In this document: piece by piece, positions 35,177 to 47,578 of the stretch
Layout: each line of letters starts with the position of its first letter
Numbering within the stretch: position 1 is the first letter of the stretch
Origin: Capra hircus
Taxonomy: Eukaryota > Chordata > Mammalia > Artiodactyla > Bovidae
NCBI RefSeq assembly: GCF_001704415.2
Contig: NW_017189840.1
Coordinates: 158,005-222,004, forward strand
Length of the DNA stretch: 64,000 nucleotides
Direction: 5' to 3'
Made by a program: the position numbers and the translations under genes
Notes under the pieces: generated by a model
What the model saw: the letters and a program-made list of their open reading frames with translations, nothing else
What the model was told of the DNA's origin: nothing
Database searches by the model: none

Positions 35177-35929
35177 AATATAGATGTATATCTTTGGAGA
35201 TATATGTACACTTTCACACATCTGTATTATTAATCAGTATCCAATGTCTATCTATCTGTCTATCAATGATCTATCTCTCTGTCTCTCTCTCCATGAGTTC
35301 ATACTGACATCTCTGATTCCAGGTTCACTCTAGCATTCTTCCCCTTTGCTTACTTGTAATTTCCTTCTCTCATTGAGAAAGCTGGCTCACTCACCCTCAA
35401 TTCATGTGTGTATTTGCTCAACCCTAGAACACTCTGAAAGCAGGTTCAGAGTTGTCAACTCATATCTCTGCAAATAAGAAAGCTACTCTCTGGAGTTCAA
35501 TATTTGTTGGTAGTTCTTTGTCTTTAACTTAAGGGCAGCGAGGCCAAGGACTGCGTTCAAAGGTTACCTGGCTTGGTTCTTTTCTTCCCCTTTGGGGTAG
35601 TTATACATTGATATATGTGTTGCTTCATTTGTTTTTGTTTGTATTTTATTTTTTAAGAGATTTCCCCCCGTCCTTGTGATTTTATTTATTTTACATAATT
35701 CAAAATTTGGATGCTGTCTGTCTTCTGGTTATGCTGAGGGCATGGATTTTGTGTGGTCGTATTTGTTCTTGTTTTTCTTAGTTGATTGGTTTGGAAGCTG
35801 TGTTGAGAGTTTCAGATAAATGGACCTTGCCACCATTATCTTGGCTACCCAGAAGTCTCAAAAAAATCAAAGTTTTGAGCATGTTTTGAACATTTCCATT
35901 TGATTTATTGATTGACTACAGTAGCAACC
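35177..35929. other. AT-rich sequence with a degenerate tetranucleotide run
   Basis: A (TCTA/TCTG)-type microsatellite at about 35246-35292. The remainder is AT-rich, with no gene recognised; parts may be very old LINE. Confidence 0.45.
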
Positions 35930-36900
35930 TAAATGCCATTTTAAAAATGGAGCTTGACAAAGCAGTTCTTAAATGTATATGGAAGAGCAAGCAAATGGTC
36001 AGGGGGATGGAGCTGCCTTAGCAGATTCTGAGATGGATTCTAAAGGGACAACATTTAAGCAGCTGCGGTGTTAGCAAAAGGAGGGACAAACAGACCAAAG
36101 TGGCAGAATAGAGACAGTGGAAGCAGATGAGCTGCGTGGAGAAGTTCAATGCATGACAAAGTTGGCACTGCGGGTCAGTGGAGACAGATGTTTTTCAATG
36201 AAAAATCCTGGGACAGTTGGTAATCTGCATGGAGGATAAAGTCTGACAATATCAGGCTCTCTGGGCAAACCACAAGAAAACTCAGAGGCTGCAGGCCCAC
36301 AAGCTGTGGGAAAGTGATTCATCCATCCTTAGCAGAGTGGAGGGTTCATGTGACATGCGGCCCAGGGGCCTCCCCCTGCCTGTGATCATTACAGAAACTC
36401 ACCCTGAACATCAGGACACCTGTCCACAAGTGTGTCAAGCCACCCTGTTTGTAACAGTACAAAAGATGGACTCGGGCCCACTGTCCATCAAGATGACCAT
36501 GGGACTCAGTGTCAGCTCTTAAGGGGGAGCATGAGTGAGTCTCAAGATTCCCATGTTCAATGACAATGCAGGTTCGAGAAGAATACACACAGCATGATTC
36601 CATTTATGTACACTTGGAATCTGGCGAAAGGAAACGTGTTGTTGGGGGATGGACACATACAAAGGTGGCGAGACTGTAAGGAAAAGTCCAGGAGTGATCA
36701 ATGCAAAATTCAAGAAAGAGGTCCCATCTGAAGCAGGGGGAGAAGTGGGGTGGGATGGACAAGAAGGGACACCCAAGTTCCTTAAAGGCAACGTCACCTT
36801 TGTTTTTTCCAAGATGAGCAGTGAGTAAGCAGGGCCTGCTGGCATTGATCTTCCTACCCACATACGTTTTGTTGGTACTCTTTTTTTTCAATTTTTACTT
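35930..36900 (+). mobile_element. Old L1/HAL1 fragments, sense
   Basis: Diverged LINE: 'gtatatggaagagcaagcaa', 'gggacaaacagaccaaagtgg', then a 3' segment 'agcatgattccatttatgta' and 'gactgtaaggaaaagtccagg'. No frame. Confidence 0.6.
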
Positions 36901-37079
36901 TGAAGTCTTCATTGTTTCCTAAAGTGTTGAACGTTTTAAAAGGAAAAGCAAGCTTTCAAAATTTCAGGCCCTTCGTTTAAGCACCTCCACCAATTCCAAA
37001 AATCTTCTTCACCACCCTAGAAGCAAGACATTCTCAAAGAACCATGTTGGTACTCTTTTGTGCCTTCTCTTTATTTAGT

Positions 37080-37285
37080 GGGCTTTCCTGGTGGCTTAGA
37101 GGGTAAAGCGCCTGCCTGCAATGTGAGAGACCCGAGTTCGATCCCTGGGTGGGGAAGATCCCCTGGAGAAGAAAATGGCAACCCACTCCAGTATTCTTGC
37201 CTGGAGAATCCCATGGTAGGAGGAGCCTGGTAGGCTACAGTCCACAGGGTTGCAAAAAGTCGACTGAGCAACTTCACTTCCTTTC
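37080..37285 (+). mobile_element. Bov-tA SINE
   Basis: Full-length sense copy, 'gggctttcctggtggcttag' to 'gtcgactgagcaacttcac'. Confidence 0.94.
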
Positions 37286-40200
37286 TTTTTTCTTTATCTA
37301 GTACAAACAATTTTAGAGACTAAGACTTCTGCAGAATTATCTCTGGTGAGGCGCTGGGATCCTGTCCTGGCTGGAAACTTCATAAGCCGGGCTCTGGCGC
37401 CTTCCCAGGGAGGAGGGCCCAGTTTTCTGGGCCCACGGTCTTGATCACAGCAGCTGGAACCCCGGGCAGGGCGGTACCCACAGTTAAAATGCTGCAGGAT
37501 TTCTGCACACATCAGTAAATTGCAGCTCAGATGCTCCTGGTCTGCTGTTCCCCTGCCCCCTCCCGATCCTCTAACGAGGGTTGTGTGGGGCCCACGAGAG
37601 GCCCCCTGAGACCTTCTCTTTTGCCCCCTCCAGGCCTGGGCCCCCGGGGTTGGCAGCATGGAACATTGGAGCCGCACCTCCTGGGGCCTCTGGTCTGGGA
37701 GGAGGGAAGAGTCAAGGTTATGTTCGCTCACTGGGTCCCTTTGCCTCCCCGTCCTCAACCAGTTTGCCTAACCACCAGGTCACCTCCAAGCCTGCATTTG
37801 GAATTCAAATGAAGGAGTTTATTTCCACCTTTTATTCCAACAGCAGCTCCAGCTTAATCAGTTTTCTAATGATCAATTTGCCTAATTTTAAAAAATGAAG
37901 CATTTGGAAACCAATTCACTGATGGCCCTTCTGTCTCTGCGGTGTTTCCAAGCCTTGCTTTGCGTTGGGTTAGGGATGACGGCTCTCCTGGGGGATCTTT
38001 TGCTTCTTCTTGCAAAAGTAGCCATGTCTAGCCATGTCTTTCTGCCCCCCTTCCCTCACTCAGAAGCTGTTAATGGTTTAAAGGTGGTAGGGGGTCACCC
38101 CCTACCATCAGGCTAGTCACCCCTAGCCCGATGGAGGGGTGACTCAGAGACTGTCACTCCCCACTCTCCCAGCTGCCTTCTGAGCCTGGAGTGAGGTGTG
38201 GGGAGAGCTGGCTCTGTGGCCTTGGGAATGGGGGTGCCCACATCTCCCCACTGGGGTCTCAGGAGGCTTGCTGGAGTGCCCCCCTCGATTGGCCAGGGGG
38301 TACTGAGACAGCATGTTGAGAAGGAAAGCTTGGGACCCCTGCTCGCCTCTGCCTCGGGGGGCAGGAATCGTGGGTGGCCAGAGAGCCAATGTCGGAAAGG
38401 GGGCACCCACTGGAGAGGAGGCTGGGCTGTGGACATGGCAGGGGGCAAGAAGACAGTGCTGGCCGGCTACCTGAGTCCTTGGTGAGGAGGGGCTGAGCCC
38501 ACCCTGGGAAAGGGGTGACCCTTTAGCAGGAGTCACAGTCAGGGATGGAACAGCACCCCCCTCCCCCGCCACCTCGACCTTGGGCCGGTGGCACCAGACA
38601 AGGCTGGCTGGCCCCAGCCTTAGGAGCAGGGCAGGGGGGTATTGGGAGGGGAAAGGAGGTCAGAGCTACTTGTCTCCATTCCGGTCCATTCCAGTCCTGG
38701 GGAGGCGGATGGGGTGCTTCAAATGAGATGTGAGTCTGGGCTGAATTTTAATCGCCCCCAAGGACTAGAAAAATGAATGAGTCAGGGGTGAGGGGGTAGG
38801 GACAGGAGGAGCTGGTAAGTGGGATAAACAAAGCCTTTTGAGTGAGTTCCACCAGTGGGGAAAGTTTGGGAATGACCAGTAGAGACCCAGGAAGTGCCAG
38901 AGGGGCTTCAGATCCGGGTGTGATTCCTATTCTAGGCTCTGGGTGCTCAGTCCCCCTGCCAGGCCTTGGGGCAGCCTCCTCACCCCAGCACCCCGTGGTG
39001 CCCTCCCTATTCCAGGAGACCTTTCCCAGAACTAAGGCTGTGGGGACAAGGTAAGGCCCCTGAGTCATCTTGGAAAACTGAATATAGAGAGGGTCCCTGA
39101 GTTGGCACAGTGGCTGCCTGCAGGTTTGGAGACTGGAGGGACTCTGATTCTTGCCCACTCTCCTGGGAGGGTGGCAGGCCACCTACAGGGCATCCTTGGG
39201 CCCGTGGAGAACAGACCGGGTCCCAAGGGGAAGCTGCAGCCCCAGGGGCCCCCAGCTCAGAGCTACCAGCAATTTCTAGGTTCCAAATGGCAGGATGCAG
39301 AAGGGTAAGACCACAGAGTCTGTTGCGCTTGCAGGCTGTGGACACCCAAGACATCCCTCCCACTCACCATGTTCTGGCCAAAAGAGAAATGGGCTCCTCT
39401 GTGCCAAGAACCCATGCCCAGGGCCGAAACCAGCAATGCCTTCTGCCCAAGCACGTGTTGGCTTTAGCATTTGGATTTATTTTTTTCTGTGTAGTCTTTT
39501 TTGCAAGGCCTCTTGATCTGTGTGCTCAAGGAGTGTATAATGCCCTGATGTTTACGCTCTGGCCGTGGGGAGAGATCTCTGGGACTAGGTTTTTTTTTTT
39601 TTTTCCACCATCTCGCTTGCTTTTGGCCACTGCAGCTGCACACCCAGCCAGCACCAGCATCCCATTGCGGGAAATGGCTTCCACCGCGCCCGCTGCTTGG
39701 TAGCAGAGTGGAAACCATGGCAACAGGAAGCAGGGAGGATCTTCCCGTCACCCTGTAGAAAGGGCAGCCTATTTCTGGGACCTGAGCCCAGTTATTCACT
39801 AGTTCTGCATTTTGATGTGAATTTCAGTTGTTGAGATCCAGCTTGGAGGGTGGTGGGCCTGAGTTTGTGGGGGCTGGTTAAGTGGCCTGCTCCCTTCTCT
39901 CTCTGAAGGAGACCCAACTCCTGGCCCCAAAGAGGGCTGTTTGTGCTGCCACAAGACTCAATCTGTAGCACCCAGTCAGATCCCTTCTTTTGTCTGAACG
40001 GGGGAGATGGGTGCTTTGGGTGTTGACTAGGGTAACAACCGGATTGTATGAGCTCTTCCTGTTCTGAGAGCCTGTGTCCAGCAGAGAGGAGCCTTTCAGC
40101 CACCGTGGCAGCACAGAGGAGGCTCTGACATGGTTGGTGAAGAGACAACCCAGCAACGAGCATGCCCCCAACACGTCTGTACACACACTTAGACACACAC

Positions 40201-40655
40201 ACACCCGCACTCTCCAGCCGTGTGGCCTTTGATGTAGTCGACTCTGCCCCCTGGTGGTAGGCTGTGGCCAGTACAATGGGCTCAGGGCAGCAGGCTAGCC
40301 CCCAACTCACTGGGATTCCTTCTAGCCTTGACTTAGGAAGACCGTCTTTGGAGATCAAGGAGATAGGTCCTTGGATGCTACATCCAAGGAGAAAACTGCA
40401 GGCTAAGGTTGGGGTGGAAGAACTTCTGAAAGCTTCTGCAGCTGGCCTCCCCCAGGCCATTCTTTCCATCCACCACCTGCCCCCTACTCCTTGGGTGACC
40501 TGCCCCCTCTCCTTGGGTGACCACAGCCCCCCTCATGGTTGTCGAAGCTTTTCCAAACTGGGGACAGCTCTTTGATGGCTTCCCTCCTCCTCCCTAACAC
40601 CTAATGCCTAACCCTCACCCTCCTGAGGGTTTACATCCCAGACAGATTTAAAATA
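37286..40655. other. Repeat-poor unique interval
   Basis: About 3.4 kb of GC-rich unique DNA between repeat-dense blocks. It contains two adjacent inverted repeats (38085-38144) and a 15-base T run (39590-39604). Chance open frames only; no exon or CpG island. Confidence 0.45.
38085..38144. repeat. Two adjacent perfect inverted repeats
   Basis: The first has 10-base arms (38085-38094 and 38098-38107) with a 3-base loop. The second has 10-base arms (38115-38124 and 38135-38144) with a 10-base loop. Both are perfect Watson-Crick hairpins in a G/C-run context. Function is unknown. Confidence 0.9.
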
Positions 40656-40659
40656 ACCC

Positions 40660-41035
40660 ACTGTGATAGGCAGAATTTTGACTCTCACATCTTGGTCCTC
40701 TGATGTCGTACTCATGAATATGTTATGCTGCACAGCTGAGGCGACTTTGCAGATGTAATTAATGCTATTAACCAATTGACCTGAACATGGGGAAATTAGC
40801 CTTGATTATTGGCTGGGCAGTGTCATCACAGGAGCCCTTAACAAGCAGAGATTTGCTGGCTGAGGCCACAGGGGAGTCAAAGATTAAAAGATATGGAGAA
40901 GGACTCCACTCACCAGCTTGAAGATGAAGGGACCACAAGTCAAGGAAGCAGGGAGCTTGGTCCTTCAGCCTCAAAGAAATGGATTCTGCCAACAACCTGA
41001 ATGAAGTTGGACACAGAGCCTTGAGTTAACAGCCC
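40660..41035 (+). mobile_element. Old ERVL/MaLR-like LTR fragment
   Basis: Pattern 'gataggcagaattttgactc', 'ggcgactttgcagatgtaatt', 'ctgccaacaacctgaatgaa' of mammalian old LTRs. The subfamily is not assigned. Noncoding. Confidence 0.5.
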
Positions 41036-41044
41036 AGCCCCATC

Positions 41045-41440
41045 AGACATTTTTTGTTTTTATTTTGAAATTGTTACAGATTCACAGGAAGTTCCAAAGA
41101 CAGTGCAGGGGAGTCTTGCGTGCCTTTCTCCCAGCTTCCTCCATGGTGACATCTTACGTAACCACAGTGCAGGAGTCAGTTGTTTCTGAGATGAGGGTTT
41201 GGGGTCTTCACTTTCCCTTTGAGCTTTACAGAAATATCACTTACACACTAATTCACTCATTTAAAATGTACAGTTCAATGCTTTTAGAATCTTCACCACC
41301 ATTACCACGTGGTTGTGCAAACATCACCACTCTCTTAGGCCAGAACATTTTCATCACTCACAAAAAGAAGCCCATACTCACTGAGTGGTCATTCCCCAGT
41401 CTCCCTCCCTCCAGCCCCTGGCAGCCATGAATCTTTTTTT
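41045..41440 (-). mobile_element. Old L1M-type 3'UTR, antisense
   Basis: 'agattcacaggaagttcc', 'catttaaaatgtacagttc', 'cagcccctggcagccatga': the usual order of an old antisense L1 3' end, followed by a T run (about 41430-41446). Confidence 0.65.
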
Positions 41441-41539
41441 TTTTTTCCCTCAGCGCTGGGTGGCCAGTCGGAGCTCGGAAAGCCCTGCCATGCTGCCCTG
41501 CTCGGAATTGTTTACTTTTGATGAATTACAATGTATCTG

Positions 41540-42138
41540 TGATTTTGGAGCTCCAAATCTGCAGATGGTGACTACAGTCATGAAATTAAAAGATGCTTGA
41601 TCCTTGGAAGAAAAGCTATGACTGACCTAGACAGCATATTAAAAGCAGAGACATTACTTTACCAACAAAGGTCTGTCTAGGTCCGTCTAGTCAAAGCTAT
41701 GGTTTTTCCAGCAGTCATGTATGGATGTGAGAGTTGGACCATAAAGAAAGCTGAGTGCTGACGAATTGATGCTTTTGAACTGTGGTGTTGGAGAAGACTC
41801 TTGAGAGTCCCTTGGACTGCAAGGAGATCCAACCAGTCCATCCTAAAGGAAATCAGTCCTGAATATTCATTGGAAAGACTGATGCTGAAGCTGAAACTCC
41901 AATATTTTGGCCACCTGATGTGAAGAACTGACTCACTGGAAAAGACTCTGATGCTGGGAAAGATTGAAGGCAGGCGGAGAAGGGGACAACAGAGTATGAG
42001 GTGGTTGGATGGCATCACTGACTCGATGGACATGAGTTTGAGGAAGCTCCAGGAGTTGGTGATGGACAGAGAAGCCTGGAGTACTGCAGTGCATGAGGTT
42101 GCAGTCAGACGCGAATGAGAGACTGAACTGAACTGATG
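41540..42138 (+). mobile_element. BovB LINE 3' end, sense
   Basis: It starts in the last part of the RT ORF ('gcagatggtgactacagtc') and runs to the (ACTGA)n tail ('gactgaactgaactgatg'). 5' truncated; stops are present. Confidence 0.93.
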
Positions 42139-43095
42139 ATGTATCTACTTATGTTATTTATCGGTATCATATCTAGGAAACCATGAACTTATCCAAGTTC
42201 ACGAATATTTATGTCTATTTTTTATAAAAGAGTTTTACAGTTTCAGCTGTTATGGTACATTTAGGTTTATGATCCATTTTGAGTTGATTTTTCTATATGG
42301 TGTGGGGAAGGGGTCCAACTTCATTCTTTTGCATGTGGCTACTATCCTGTTGTCCCAGCACCATTTGCTGAAGACACTATTCTTTCCTCATTGAATGTCT
42401 TGTCACCCTTGTTGACAATCAGCTAACCAAAGTAGTATAGGTTTCTATTTTGTGGGTCTGTATCTCCACCTTTGTGTCAGTACTACATAGTCTTGACTCC
42501 TGTAGCTTTGTGGTAAGTTTTAAAATCAGGAAGTGTGAGTTCTTCAACTTTGTTCTTTGTCAAGATTATGTTGGCTAATCTGGGTCCTTTGCATTTCGGT
42601 ATGAATTTTAAGATGGGCTTGTCAATTTCTGCCAAAAAGCCAACTGGAATTTAGATAGTGATTGCATTGAATTTGTAGGCCAATTTGAAGAATATTACTA
42701 TTTAAACAATTAAAACCTTTTAATATATGAACAGAAGATGTCTTTCTACTTAGATCTTCTTTAATATCTTTCAGTAGTATGTTGTTGCACAAGTTTTGCC
42801 CTCCTTTTGTTATATTTATTGCTGGGTATTTTATTCAATTGATGCTCTTATGAACAGAACTCTTAATTTCATTTTTGATTGTTCATAGGTATTGTGTAGA
42901 AGTACAATAGATTTTGGTATACTGCTCTTGTATTCTACAACTTGGATGGGCTATTTATTAGCTCTACGTAGTTTGTGTGTATGTGTGTGTTCCTTAGGAT
43001 TTTCTTTATATAAGGTTGTGTTATCTGTGAATAGAGGTAGTTTTATTTTTCCCTTTCCAGTCTAGATGCACTTTGTCACTATTTCAATGGCCTGC
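42139..43095 (-). mobile_element. L1 ORF2 fragment, antisense
   Basis: 'gatccattttgagttgattt', 'cagcaccatttgctgaagac', 'gatgggcttgtcaatttctg', 'ttgctgggtattttattcaa': well-known antisense L1 ORF2 phrases, diverged. Confidence 0.85.
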
Positions 43096-44538
43096 CTTCA
43101 ACGTAATACTGTAACTCTTCGGATACTTGCCTGGGTATCACCAGACAACTGGCTTTTCCCCACTTATTTCTTCATCTAGCAATTTAGACCATCTCTATTG
43201 ACTGCCTGCCAAGAGAGTTGAAGGCTTTATTTCCTTGCTCAGTGAACAAATAGCAAAGACAGTATCTCTGGCTGACCACTGGAAAGGGTGGGTGATGACG
43301 CCCTTTTCTCTGAGTCCCTTTCTGGGTGTATGGGAGTGGTGCACAAAGTGTAACACCTGAGGTCGTGGGCTCAGATGCGCTGAGACTGACCCTGCCAAAT
43401 GGGTGTCCTTGGGCTCCTGGGTTGGCATGCTGGTCACTGCCGACCTCCCACACAGCTTCCCTAGGAATGTGTATAGACACTGAGCCCCCTCAACCCTGCC
43501 ACTGATTTGACCAAAGGTGGCTTCCTGTTTCAGAGGGCTGTGTGTTCATAATGAAGATTCATCCCATCAGATTCTCCCTGGGGATTTACACCTTTAGAGA
43601 CAGACTTGGTCAAGTGATAGCGGGCACACATGAGAAAAATCTGGGATGCGTTACTGCCCTGTCCTGGTGGAGGGCAGAGACAGCAATAGGTGTGTCCATG
43701 AGCCTTGGCGATCGCAAACACAGAAAGCGCTCTGCTGGCATTGACATTGACAGGGTCTGGTAGAAAGATCGAGATGGCTGGGGCTAGAGAGGCATACAGG
43801 AGAGTGGCGCCTGGCAAGGATGACCAAACTGTTGAGAAGTTCCCTTTCTAAGCTCCCAGAGCTAACAGCCCTGACCCATTTGGGCTGGCATCCACATGCT
43901 GGGAGGCTTTGAGAAGCCGCCTGACCTTCTTGGATCTGACTGCTTCATCTGCAGTCTTTTTATCTCTTTTGTTTCCCAGTGCTCTGGGGTAAAGATTTTG
44001 CCCTCCTCAGGCCTTCTTCCTTCCACTGGCAGAACTTGTGAGGGGCCCACGCAACCATCAGAAGCCACATCCATCTTCTCTACTGTCTCTGTAGCAGATG
44101 GCGAGGTGGGGCTTAATCACTCCCTCCCACATCCCTTTGTGTCAATTTCCTTGGGCTGTGGCAACAGAGGACTGCAAACCGGGTCAACAGAAATGGATTC
44201 CCTCCCATCTGGAGGCTTTAGGGAAGGACCCTTCCACATCTCTCCTTCTGCATCTCTTCCAGCTTCCAGTGGTTACAGGCATTCCTTGGCTTGTGGCCAC
44301 ATCACTCTTAAGCCCTGCCTCTATTGTCACATGGCCTGTGGGTTAAAGTCACTGGTGAGAGGCACTCGGGTCAAGATGTCTCCGTCAGCCCCCACTCAGA
44401 CCGGCGGATCCCGGATGCATGGAAGTGTCAGGCCTGGGTGTTCCCCCATCTCCAACAATCCACTCAACTCCCCTCCCCAAGGGGGAGCAAAGTACCCTGT
44501 GCCATTATCTGCCCTATTTCAGGACTTTGAGGGTGGGT
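43096..44538. other. Mostly unique interval
   Basis: No gene recognised. A stretch at about 44135-44345 resembles an old interspersed repeat whose family I cannot name. Confidence 0.4.
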
Positions 44539-44550
44539 CTGTCAGTTCAC

Positions 44551-44820
44551 CAAAGAAGAAAATGGCAACCCATTCCAGTATTTTTGCCTTGAGAATCCCA
44601 TGGTCAGAGGAACCTGGTGGGCTGCTGTCCATGGGGTCACACAGAGTCGGTCATGACTGAGGTGACTTAGCATGCATGCATGCATTGGAAAAGGAAATGG
44701 CAACCCACTCCAGTATTCTTGCCCGGAGAATCCCAGGGACAGAGAAGCCTGGTGGGCTGCCGTCTATGGGGTCACACAGAGTCAGACACGACTGAAGCGA
44801 CTTAGCAGCAGTAGCAGCAG
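44551..44820 (+). mobile_element. BOV-A2 SINE (two BovA monomers) with perfect TSD
   Basis: Two tandem BovA units (44551-44670 and about 44688-44810) joined by a (GCAT)n linker, ending in (AGC)n. The perfect 12-base direct repeat CTGTCAGTTCAC flanks it (44539-44550 and 44821-44832). Confidence 0.95.
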
Positions 44821-44953
44821 CTGTCAGTTCACTTGTCTCTGAAGAGCACAGGAACTTTAAAAATTAACAGCTATGGAGCTATGTCGGATACCATAACAGT
44901 CACTCATCTAAGCTACACAGTTCAACATGTTATTTTTTTTAAACATATTTACC

Positions 44954-46209
44954 TTTTCTCCACACCCTCTCCAGCATTTATCGCTTGCAGATTTTTGGAT
45001 CACAGACATTCTGACTGGTGTGAAGTGGTACCTCATTGTGGTTTTGATTTGCATTTCTCTAATAATGAGTGATGTTGAGCATCTTTTCATGTGTTTGTTA
45101 GCCATCCGTATGTCTTCTTTGGAGAAATGTCTATTTAGTTCTTTGGCCCATTTTTTGATTGGGTCGTTTATTTTTCTGGAATTGAGTTGCATAAGTTGCT
45201 TGTATATTTTTGAGATTAGTTGTTTGTCAGTTGTTTCATTTGCTATTATTTTCTCCCATTCAGAAGGCTGTCTTTTCACCTTGCTTATATTTTCCTTTGT
45301 TGTGCAGAAGCTTTTAATTTTAATTAGATCCCATTTGTTTATTTTTGCTTTTATTTCCAGAATTCTGGGAGGTGGATCATAGAGGATCTTGCTGTGATTT
45401 ATGTCAGAGAGTGTTTTGCCTATGTTCTCCTCTAGGAGTTTTATAGTTTCTGGTCTTACATGTTGGTGGGAATGCAAACTAGTACAACCACTATGGAAAA
45501 CAGTGTGGAGATTCCTTAAAAAATTGCAAGTAGAACTGCCATATGACCCAGCAATCCCACTGCTGGGCATACACACCGAGGAAACCAGAATTGAAAGAGA
45601 CACATGTACCCCAATGTTCATCTCAGCACTGTTTATAATAGCCAGGACATGGAAACAACCTAGATGTCCATCAGAAGATGAATGGATAAGGAAGCTGTGG
45701 TACATATACACAATGGAGTATTACTCAGCCGTTAAAAAGAACACATTTGAATCAGTTCTGATGAGATGGATGAAACTGGAGCCGATTATACAGAGTGAAG
45801 TAAGCCAGAAAGAAAAACACCAATACAGTATACTAACACATATATATGGAATTTAGAAAGATGGCAATGATGACCCTGTATGCAAGACAGCAAAAAAGAC
45901 ACAGATGTATATAGCGGACTTTTGGACTCAGAGGGAGAGGTAGAGGGTGGGATGATTTGGGAGAATGGCATTGAAACATGTATACTATCAAGTAAGAATA
46001 GAATCACCAGTCTATGTCTGATGCAGGATACAGCATGCTTGGGGCTGGTGCACGGGGATGACCCAGAGAGATGTTATGGGGAGGGAGGTGGGAGGGGGGT
46101 TCATGTTTGGGATCACATGTACACCCGTGGTGGATTCACGTCAATGTATGGCAAAACCAATACAGTATTATAAAGTAAAATAAAGTAAAAATTAAAAGTT
46201 AAAAAAAAT
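44954..46209 (+). mobile_element. L1 with inverted 5' segment
   Basis: Sense 3' end of a ruminant L1 (about 45463-46209), starting at 'ttggtgggaatgcaaactag' and ending in an A-rich tail with AATAAA-like motifs. It is preceded by an inverted upstream ORF2 segment (44954 to about 45462; minus-strand [20 protein letters not shown]). Thirteen-base direct repeats flank the whole (44941-44953 and 46210-46222), differing at two bases, both transitions. About 20 bases are missing at the inversion joint, with a short TGTT-type microhomology. No full ORF2 remains. Confidence 0.93.
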
Positions 46210-46222
46210 AAGCATACTTACC

Positions 46223-47245
46223 GAGTTATGCACTCATCACCATAATCTAATTCCAGAACATTTCTATCACGCCTTCAAAGAACCCCTGTGCCAGTCATCA
46301 GTCCCTCCTGTGGCTCGTTGGTGGCAGCTGTTTGTGCACATCTGTGGCTGGATTGCATCTTCTGACCCTCATGCTGACTCTCAGCCCTTCTCCTGAGGCC
46401 CAACTTGGCCTCATAGGAGATCTCATAGGTGCTCAGAGCTCACTCCACTGTTCTCCGTATTGAGTCTGTCTTCACTCGAAACTCATGTAGTCCAAAGGAA
46501 ATAATCCAAGGCAGTAGATAAACCAAGAACTATAATCTCACCAGTGTTTGTGCCTGGGAGGACACTTGCTGGGTAAATAGAGCTGCCTTCTGGCAGCCAG
46601 TATGGCTCTTGTGGGGGCTTGGAGAGGGAAGGGCACTGATTGGACTTCGTTTTTACAAAGGTGGTTGTGTCTGGAGCCAGAGCAAGGCTACCGAAGGCAG
46701 ACACTGTCTGCTTTGTCCCAGCACCAGGCGTGAGCCCGACTCACTGGGCACTCAGCTGACCTGGGAGGGAGGAGACGAGCCAGGAGAACAGGCCCGGAAC
46801 CTAGGAATCCCCGAAGGGAAAGCATTTGGGGCAGGAGGGCGTGTGTTGTGGTCACTGTGTGCAAGTGAGACAGACACCCCCACCCCGAATGTGGTTTGGA
46901 TGTGGAGACTGATGGCCCCACACCCACTAAGAGGTTATGAAAAAAATCCCTGGCTCTGAGTCTGAGGCCCCTCCAAGGTGCTGGGAAAACAGCTCAAGTG
47001 CATGGTAGACTCTTTGCTCTGGCTGGGGCTGGGGGGAGGGTATCCTGATCAGCTTGCCCAGACGTGGGGGGACAGGGAGCACGAGGCTTCAAAGCTTGCC
47101 CAGATGTGGGGGGTGGTGCCTGAGGAGACACGGAGCACAAATCTTCAAAGCCGTCCAGGTACAGAGCCAGACCATGTACCAAGCAGTCAACTGCAACGAG
47201 TGGCCGCAGGTGGGAGACAGCTCAGACGTGACCCTTGACCTTGGC
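46223..47245. other. Unique sequence with an old LINE scrap at its start
   Basis: The first ~60 bases continue the old repeat into which the L1 inserted. The rest is unique. A short 50-base direct duplication with the unit 'agcttgcccagacgtgggggg' recurs near 47052 and 47093. No gene. Confidence 0.4.
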
Positions 47246-47248
47246 GAG

Positions 47249-47578
47249 GGCTATGGTCTGAATAGGCCCTCCCCCAGACTGATCTGGTGAAGTCAGAAGG
47301 CCCAAGGTGATGGTGGTACCCGGAGGTGGACTTTTGGGAAGTGATGAAGCAGAGCCCTTGTGGAATTAGTCCCCTTCCAAAAGCATCTCAGGAGCTCCCT
47401 TGCCTTGTCTCTCCTGTGAGGCCAGAGTGAGAAGCTGGCTGGCTTGTAATCCAGAAGGGGGGTCCTCCCTAGAACCCAACCCTGCTGGCATCCTGGACTT
47501 CCAGCCTCCCAGAACTGCGAGAAATCCGTGTCTCTGGTGGTTTTGTTCCAGCAGCCTGAATGGACCAAGAGGATGGAA
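47249..47578 (+). mobile_element. MST/THE1-type (ERVL-MaLR) LTR, old
   Basis: 'gctatggtctgaataggcc' start, 'tggacttttgggaagtgatg', 'cttccagcctcccagaactg' and 'gttttgttccagcagcctga' end. Noncoding solo LTR. Confidence 0.65.

Noticed and set aside
45401..45856. 151-codon open frame with conserved-looking sequence (and its counterpart at 62887-63239)
   Set aside because: C-terminal remnant of L1 ORF2. Its similarity to the second copy comes from repeat membership.
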